Below the pieces are notes generated by a model, which had not been told where the DNA came from, did no database searches, and was given only the letters and a program-made list of their open reading frames with translations. The position numbers were made by a program, and so were the translations under genes. Shown here piece after piece: positions 56,801 to 64,000 of a DNA stretch of 64,000 nt (its first letter is position 1; each line of letters opens with the position of its first letter). This stretch comes from Cyanophora paradoxa (lineage: Eukaryota; Glaucocystophyceae; Cyanophorales; Cyanophoraceae). The stretch spans positions 53,875-117,874 of the forward strand of contig QPMI01000250.1 of the NCBI GenBank assembly GCA_004431415.1. Reading direction: 5' to 3'.

Positions 56801-59800
56801 GCTGGGGCAATAAGTCGCCGGCCGGGCGCACTGCTAGCTCGGCTAGCTCGCCGCGAAACTGGCCATTTCCTCGTCGCCTTTCTATGACCATACATCTAGG
56901 AAAATTTTGTACCGCGTCCGCGAGAGACTGAGCACCAGATATGCATTTAGATGCGTACTAGCTCGTGCTAAGCGCTTCGGTCTCTCGCCAATCGCTCCCC
57001 TAGTTTAATCGGGCCGCACCGAACAGATGCCATACAAGTCCAGCCGAAATTAAAGCGGAGCACAGCGAGTGACTGGCGCGAGACCGGGCAGGTAGGAAGT
57101 GCATTTTAGATCAGCCGAGATGAAAACATTTTTGGTCTCCCGCCAGAACCTCGCCGCGCGAAAGTTGGCCTCGGCGGTCGCTGCGCCCCGGCCCCTCTTC
57201 GCCCTCGACAGCGCAAGGCAGCTCAAGGCCCGCCAGGCCCCCCGCTCCCCCAACTGCCCTTCCGGGACTCGAACGCTGGGGCAATAAGTCGCCGGCCGGG
57301 CGCACTGCTAGCTCGGCTAGCTCGCCGCGAAACTGGCCATTTCTCGTCGCCTTTCTATGACCATACATCTAGGAAAATTTTGTACCGCGTCGCGAGAGAC
57401 TGAGCACCAGATATGCATTTAGATGCGTACTAGCTCGTGCTAAGCGCTTCGGTCTCTCGCCAATCGCTCCCCCTAGTTTAATCGGGCCGCACCGAACAGA
57501 TGCCATACAAGTCCAGCCGAAATTAAAGCGGAGCACAGCGAGTGACTGGCGCGAGACCGGGCAGGTAGGAAGTGCATTTTAGATCAGCCGAGATGAAAAA
57601 CATTTTTGGTCTCCCGCAGAACCTCGCGCGCGAAAGTTGGCCTCGGCGGTCGCTGCGCCCGGCCCCTCTTCCGCCCTCGACAGCGCAAGGCAGCTCAAGG
57701 CCCGCCAGGCCCCCCCGCTCCCCCAACTGCCCTTCCCGGGACTCGAACGCTGGGGCAATAAGTCGCCGGCCGGGCGCACTGCTAGCTCGGCTAGCTCGCC
57801 GCGAAACTGGCCATTTCTCGTCGCCTTTCTATGACCATACATCTAGGAAAATTTTGTACCGCGTCCGCGAGAGACTGAGCACCAGATATGCATTTAGATG
57901 CGTACTAGCTCGTGCTAAGCGCTTCGGTCTCTCGCCAATCGCTCCCCTAGTTTAATCGGGCCGCACCGAACAGATGCCATACAAGTCCAGCGAAATTAAA
58001 GCGGAGCACAGCGAGTGACTGGCGCGAGACCGGGCAGGTAGGAAGTGCATTTTAGATCAGCCGAGATGAAAACATTTTTGGTCTCCCGCCAGAACTCGCC
58101 GCGCGAAAGTTGGCCTCGGCGGTCGCTGCGCCCGGCCCCTCTTCCGCCCTCGACAGCGCAAGGCAGCTCAAGGCCCGCCAGGCCCCCGCTCCCCAACTGC
58201 CCTTCCCGGACTCGAACGCTGGGGCAATAAGTCGCCGGCCGGCGCACTGCTAGCTCGGCTAGCTCGCCGCGAAACTGGCCTTTCCTCGTCGCCTTTCTAT
58301 GACATACATCTAGGAAAATTTTGTACGCGTCCGCGAGAGACTGAGCACCAGATATGCATTTAGATGCGTACTAGCTCGTGCTAAGCGCTTCGGTCTCTCG
58401 CCAATCGTCCCTAGTTTAATCGGGCCGCACCGAACAGATGCCATACAAGTCCAGCCGAAATTAAAGCGGAGCACAGCGAGTGACTGGCGCGAGACCGGCA
58501 GGTAGGAAGTGCATTTTAGATCAGCCGAGATGAAAAACATTTTGGTCTCCCGCCAGAACTCGCCGCGCGAAAGTTGGCCTCGGCGGTCGCTGCGCCCCGG
58601 CCCCTCTTCGCCTCGACAGCGCAAGGCAGCTCAAGGCCGCCCAGGCCCCCCCGCTCCCCCAACTGCCTTCCGGGACTCGAACGCTGGGGCAATAAGTCGC
58701 CGGCCGGGCGCACTGCTAGCTCGGCTAGCTCGCCGCGAAACTGGCCATTTCCTCGTCGCTTTCTATGACATACATCTAGGAAATTTTGTACCGCGTCCGC
58801 GAGAGACTGAGCACCAGATATGCATTTAGATGCGTACTAGCTCGTGCTAAGCGCTTCGGTCTCTCGCCAATCGCTCCCTAGTTTAATCGGGCCGCACGAC
58901 AGATGCCATACAAGTCAGCCGAAATTAAAGCGGAGCACAGCGAGTGACTGGCGCGAGACCGGGCAGGTAGGAAGTGCATTTTAGATCAGCCGAGATGAAA
59001 AACATTTTTGGTCTCCCGCAGAACTCGCGCGCGAAAGTTGGCCTCGCGGTCGCTGCGCCCCGGCCCCTCTTCGCCCTCGACAGCGCAAGGCAGCTCAAGG
59101 CCGCCAGGCCCCCCGCTCCCCCAACTGCCCTTCCGGACTCGAACGCTGGGCAATAAGTCGCCGGCCGGGCGCACTGCTAGCTCGGCTAGCTCGCCGCGAA
59201 CTGGCATTTCTCGTCGCTTTCTATGACATAATCTAGGAAATTTTGTACCGCGTCCGCGAGAGACTGAGCACCAGATATGCATTTAGATGCGTACTAGCTC
59301 GTGCTAAGCGCTTCGGTCTCTCGCCAATCGTCCCCTAGTTTAATCGGGCCGACGAACAGATGCATACAAGTCCAGCCGAAATTAAAGCGAGCAAGCGAGT
59401 GACTGGCCGAGACCGGCAGGTAGGAAGTGCATTTTAGATCGCCGAGATGAAAACATTTTGGTCTCGCCAGAAACTCGCCGCGCGAAAGTTGGCCTCGGCG
59501 GTCGCTGCGCCCGGCCCCTCTTCCGCCTCGACAGGCAAGGCAGTCAAGGCCCGCCCAGGCCCCCGCTCCCCAACTGCCTTCCGGGACTCGACGCTGGGCA
59601 ATAAGTCGCCGGCCGGGCGCACTGCTAGCTCGGCTAGCTCGCGCGAAACTGGCCATTTTCTCGTCGCCTTTCTATGACCATACATCTAGGAAATTTGTAC
59701 CGCGTCGCGGAAGACTGAGCACAGATATGCATTTAGATGCGTACTAGCTCGTGCTAAGCGCTTCGGTCTCTCGCCAATCGCTCCCCTAGTTTAATCGGCC

Positions 59801-62800
59801 GCACGACAGATGCCATACAAGTCCAGCGAAATTAAAGCGGAGCACAGCGAGTGACTGGCGCGAGACGGGCAGGTAGGAGTGCATTTTAGATCAGCCGAGA
59901 TGAAAACATTTTGGTCTCCGCCAAACTCGCCGCCGAAGTTGGCCTCGGCGGTCGCTGCGCCGGCCCTCTTCCGCCCTCGACAGCGCAAGGCAGCTCAAGG
60001 CCGCCAGGCCCCCGCTCCCCCAACTGCCCTTCCGGGACTCGAACGCTGGGCAATAAGTCGCCGGCGGGCGCACTGCTAGCTCGGCTAGCTCGCCGCGAAA
60101 CTGGCCTTTTCCTCGTCGCCTTTCTATGACCATACATCTAGGAAATTTTGTACCGCGTCCGCGAGAGACTGAGCACCAGATATGCATTTAGATGCGTACT
60201 AGCTCGTGCTAAGCGCTTCGTCTCTCGCAATCGCTCCCCCTAGTTTAATCGGGCGCACCGAACAGATGCATACAGTCCGCGAAATTAAGCGGAGCAAGCG
60301 AGTGACTGGCGCGAGACGGGCAGGTAGGAAGTGCATTTTAGATCAGCCGATGAAAAACATTTTTGGTCTCCCGCAGAACTCGCGGCGAAAGTTGGCCTGG
60401 CGGTCGCTGCGCCCGGCCCCTCTCCGCCCTCGACAGCGCAAGGCAGCTCAAGGCCCGCCCAGGCCCCCGCTCCCAACTGCCTCCGGGACTCGAACGCTGG
60501 GGCAATAAGTCGCCGGCGGGCGCACTGCTAGCTCGGCTAGCTCGCCGCGACTGGCCTTTCTCGTCGCTTTCTATGACCATACATCTAGGAAAATTTGTAC
60601 GCGTCCGCGAGAGACTGAGCACCAGATATGCATTTAGATGCGTACTAGCTCGTGCTAAGCGCTTCGGTTCTCGCAATCGCTCCCCTAGTTTAATCGGGCG
60701 CACCGAACAGATGCCATACAGTCAGCCGAAATTAAGCGGAGCACAGCGAGTGACTGGCGCGAGACCGGGCGGTAGGAAGTGCATTTTAGATCAGCCGAGA
60801 TGAAAAACATTTTTGGTCTCCCGCCAGAACCTCGCCGGCGAAAGTTGGCTCGGCGGTCGCTGCGCCCGGCCCCTTTCCGCCCTCGCAGCGCAAGGCAAGC
60901 CAAGGCGCCCAGGCCCCCGCTCCCCAATGCCTTCGGACTCGAACGCTGGGGCAATAAGTCGCCGGCGGCGCACCTAGCTCGGCTAGCTCGCGCGAAACTG
61001 GCCTTTCCTCGTGCTTCTATGACATAACTAGGAAAATTTGTACGCGTCGCGAGAGATGAGCACCAATATGCATTAGATGCGTACTACTCGTGCTAAGCGC
61101 TTCGGTCTCGCCAATCGCCCTAGTTTAATCGGGCCGCCGAACAGATGCCATACAGTCCGCCGAAATTAACGGAGCAAGCGAGTGAATGGCGCGAGACGGG
61201 CAGGTAGGAGTGCTTTTAGATCAGCCGAGATGAAAAAATTTTGGTCTCCGCAGACTCGCGCGCGAAGTTGGCTCGGCGGTCGCTGCGCCCGGCCTCTTCC
61301 GCCTCGACAGCGCAAGCGCTCAGGCCCAGGCCCCGCTCCCCCAACTGCCCTTCCGGGACTCGAAGCTGGGCAATAGTCGCCGGCCGCGCATGCTAGCTCG
61401 GCTAGCTCGCCGCGAACTGGCCATTTCTCGTCGTTTCCATGACATACATTAGAAAATTTTGTACGCGCCGAGAAACTGAGACAGATTGCATTTAGATGCG
61501 TACTAGCTCGTGCTAAGCGCTGGCTCTCGCCAATCCTCCCTAGTTTATCGGGCGCACCGAACAGATGCATACAATCAGCCGAATTAAGCGAGCACAGCGA
61601 GTGATGGCGCGAGACGGGCGGTAGGAGTGCATTTAGATCAGCCGAGATGAAAACATTTTTGGTCTCCGCCAGAACCTGCCGCGAAAGTTGCCTCGGCGGT
61701 CGCTGCGCCCGGCCCCTCTTCCGCCTCGACAGCGCAGGCAGCTCAAGGCCCCGGCCCCCTCCCCAACTGCCTTCCGGACTCGAACGCTGGGGCAATAAGT
61801 CGGGCGGGCGCACTGCTAGCTCGGCTAGCTCGCCGCGAACTGGCCATTTCTCGTCGCCTTTCTATGACCATACATCTAGGAAAATTTTGTACCGCGTCCG
61901 CGAGAGACTGAGCACCAGATATGCATTTAGATGCGTACTAGCTCGTGTAAGCGCTTCGGTCTCTCGCCAATCGCTCCCCTAGTTTAATCGGCCGCACCGA
62001 ACAGATGCATACAAGTCAGCCGAAATTAAAGCGGAGCACAGCGAGTGACTGGCGCGAGACCGGGCAGGTAGGAAGTGCATTTTAGATCAGCCGAGATGAA
62101 AAACATTTTGGTCTCCGCCAGAACTCGCGCGCGAAAGTTGGCCTCGGCGGTCGCTGCGCCCGCCGCCCTCTTCCGCCTCGACAGCGCAAGGCAGTCAAGG
62201 CCCGCCCAGGCCCGCTCCCCCAACTGCCCTTCCGGGACTCGAACGCTGGGCAATAAGTCGCGCCGGCGCACTGCTAGCTCGGCTAGCTGCCGCGAAACTG
62301 GCCATTTCCTCGTGCCTTTCTATGACATACATCTAGGAAAATTTTGTACGCGTCCGGAGAGACTGAGCACAATATGCATTTAGATGCGTACTAGCTCGTG
62401 CTAAGCGCTTCGGTCTCTCGCCAATCGCTCCCCCTAGTTTAATCGGGCCGCACCGAACAGATGCCATACAAGTCCAGCCGAAATTAAAGCGGAGCACAGC
62501 GAGTGACTGGCGCGAGACCGGGCAGGTAGGAAGTGCATTTTAGATCAGCCGAGATGAAAAACATTTTTGGTCTCCCGCCAGAACCTCGCTGTGCGAAAGT
62601 TGGCCTCGGCGGTCGCTGCGCCCCGGCCCCCTCTTCCGCCCTCGACAGCGCAAGGCAGCTCAAGGCCCGCCCAGGCCCCCCGCTCCCCCCTGCCCTTCCC
62701 GGGACTCGAACGCTGGGGCAATAAGTCGCCGGCCGGGCGCACTGCTAGCTCGGCTAGCTCGCCGCGAAACTGGCCTTTTCCTCGTCGCCTTTCTATGACC

Positions 62801-64000
62801 ATACATCTAGGAAAATTTTGTACCGCGTCCGCGAGAGACTGAGCACCAGATATGCATTTAGATGCGTACTAGCTCGTGCTAAGCGCTTCGGTCTCTCGCC
62901 AATCGCTCCCCTAGTTTAATCGGGCCGCACCGAACAGATGCCATACAAGTCCAGCCGAAATTAAAGCGGAGCACAGCGAGTGACTGGCGCGAGACCGGGC
63001 AGGTAGGAAGTGCATTTTAGATCAGCCGAGATGAAAAACATTTTTGGTCTCCCGCCAGAACCTCGCTGTGCGAAAGTTGGCCTCGGCGGTCGCTGCGCCC
63101 CGGCCCCCTCTTCCGCCCTCGACAGCGCAAGGCAGCTCAAGGCCCGCCCAGGCCCCCCCGCTCCCCCCAACTGCCCTTCCCGGGACTCGAACGCTGGGGC
63201 AATAAGTCGCCGGCCGGGCGCACTGCTAGCTCGGCTAGCTCGCCGCGAAACTGGCCTTTTCCTCGTCGCCTTTCTATGACCATACATCTAGGAAAATTTT
63301 GTACCGCGTCCGCGAGAGACTGAGCACCAGATATGCATTTAGATGCGTACTAGCTCGTGCTAAGCGCTTCGGTCTCTCGCCAATCGCTCCCCCTAGTTTA
63401 ATCGGGCCGCACCGAACAGATGCCATACAAGTCCAGCCGAAATTAAAGCGGAGCACAGCGAGTGACTGGCGCGAGACCGGGCAGGTAGGAAGTGCATTTT
63501 AGATCAGCCGAGATGAAAAACATTTTGGTCTCCCGCCAGAACCTCGCTGTGCGAAAGTTGGCCTCGGCGGTCGCTGCGCCCCGGCCCCCTCTTCCGCCCT
63601 CGACAGCGCAAGGCAGCTCAAGGCCCGCCCAGGCCCCCCCGCTCCCCCCAACTGCCCTTCCCGGGACTCGAACGCTGGGGCAATAAGTCGCCGGCCGGGC
63701 GCACTGCTAGCTCGGCTAGCTCGCCGCGAAACTGGCCTTTCCTCGTCGCCTTTCTATGACCATACATCTAGGAAAATTTTGTACCGCGTCCGCGAGAGAC
63801 TGAGCACCAGATATGCATTTAGATGCGTACTAGCTCGTGCTAAGCGCTTCGGTCTCTCGCCAATCGCTCCCCCTAGTTTAATCGGGCCGCACCGAACAGA
63901 TGCCATACAAGTCCAGCCGAAATTAAAGCGGAGCACAGCGAGTGACTGGCGCGAGACCGGGCAGGTAGGAGTGCATTTTAGATCAGCCGAGATGAAAAAC
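50835..64000. repeat. Tandem satellite array, unit about 480 bp, 27 full units plus partial ends, continues past window
   Basis: The unit landmark ATGC(C)ATACA recurs at 50835, 51317, 51795, 52273, 52753, 53229, 53705, 54180, 54651, 55131 and onward to 63900. Units are nearly identical at both ends of the array. Between about 58 and 62.4 kb they are shorter (down to 420 bp), with the differences almost all single-base deletions. A variant with CTCGCTGTGCG instead of CTCGCCGCGCG defines a subfamily in the last three units, near 62585, 63063 and 63544. No coding capacity is supported; the short ORFs repeat with the unit. Confidence 0.98.
50931..51150 (-). ncRNA. Candidate Pol III transcription unit inside each satellite repeat (first unit shown)
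   Basis: On the minus strand an A-box-like TAGCCGAGCTAG (51134-51123) matches TRGCNNAGYNGG at 11 of 12 positions. It is followed after 32 nt by a B-box-like GTTCGAGTCC (51089-51080), the order and spacing of a tRNA promoter. TTTTT, a Pol III terminator, follows at 50935-50931, giving a predicted transcript of roughly 200-220 nt. The tRNA stems do not pair well, so this is not a functional tRNA but a tRNA-derived or SINE-like promoter. The boxes recur in the units of the array. Confidence 0.45.

Noticed and set aside
50835-64000. Repeated 60-130 codon ORFs inside the satellite
   Set aside because: They recur only because the unit recurs, change frame with every one-base deletion, and show no domain.
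50835-64000. CRISPR array
   Set aside because: The repeats are directly tandem 480-bp units with no unique spacers, in a eukaryotic genome.

Overview
This is a nuclear eukaryotic sequence, most likely from a GC-rich unicellular flagellated alga or other protist. The genes are dense and intron-rich. Introns are short (about 30-100 nt) and commonly start GTGCG or GTCCG. There is a eukaryotic tRNA-Leu, a non-LTR retrotransposon, a gene for a central-pair flagellar protein (CFAP54-like), a class 1A dihydroorotate dehydrogenase, an RS-domain DEAD-box helicase and a PRMT3-like arginine methyltransferase. The exact lineage cannot be fixed from the sequence alone. Start codons and exon limits are my own reading of the translated frames and splice sites.

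Layout. 1-3475: APE/RT-type LINE on the minus strand, cut by the window edge. 4000-5470: simple-sequence tracts and dispersed repeats, then tRNA-Leu(UAG) at 5475-5556. 5722-8806: large gene of unknown function. 9180-9784 (minus) and 9828-11807 (plus): a divergent pair of unknown genes. 11899-12535 and 21304-21894: a roughly 600-bp inverted duplication, each copy lying immediately 5' of a gene, namely a DDE-integrase-like gene (about 12559-13332) and a RING/PHD zinc-finger gene (21782-19108). Between them lie a coiled-coil gene with a duplicated exon (14429-13772), a 1.3-kb foldback element (14511-15800), a SET-domain gene (16571-16063) and a C48/Ulp1-like protease gene (17025-19032). 22044-24244: a second, fuller DDE-integrase-like gene on the minus strand.

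25906-29107: class 1A DHODH (minus), head to head with an RNase III-like protein whose catalytic residues look lost (plus). 29268-40018: very large Ala-rich CFAP54-like gene (minus), head to head with an F-box/Sel1 gene (40191-41152). 41602-45020 (minus) and 45124-47416 (plus): RS/RGG DEAD-box helicase and PRMT3-like enzyme, again head to head. The 29-47 kb block is extremely GC-rich, and many of its introns are little more than CCCCG or GGGGC pentamer runs.

47.4-50.8 kb is non-coding: GATCAT palindromes, a five-copy 160-bp minisatellite and dispersed repeats. From 50835 to the window end runs a tandem satellite of about 480 bp, 27 full units plus partial ends. Each unit carries Pol III-like A and B boxes in tRNA-like order on the minus strand. 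Unit length falls smoothly from 480 to 420 bp near 61.1-61.6 kb and recovers. Together with single missing G/C bases at several domain-confirmed positions elsewhere, this looks like residual long-read indel error, which matters for every frameshift noted here.
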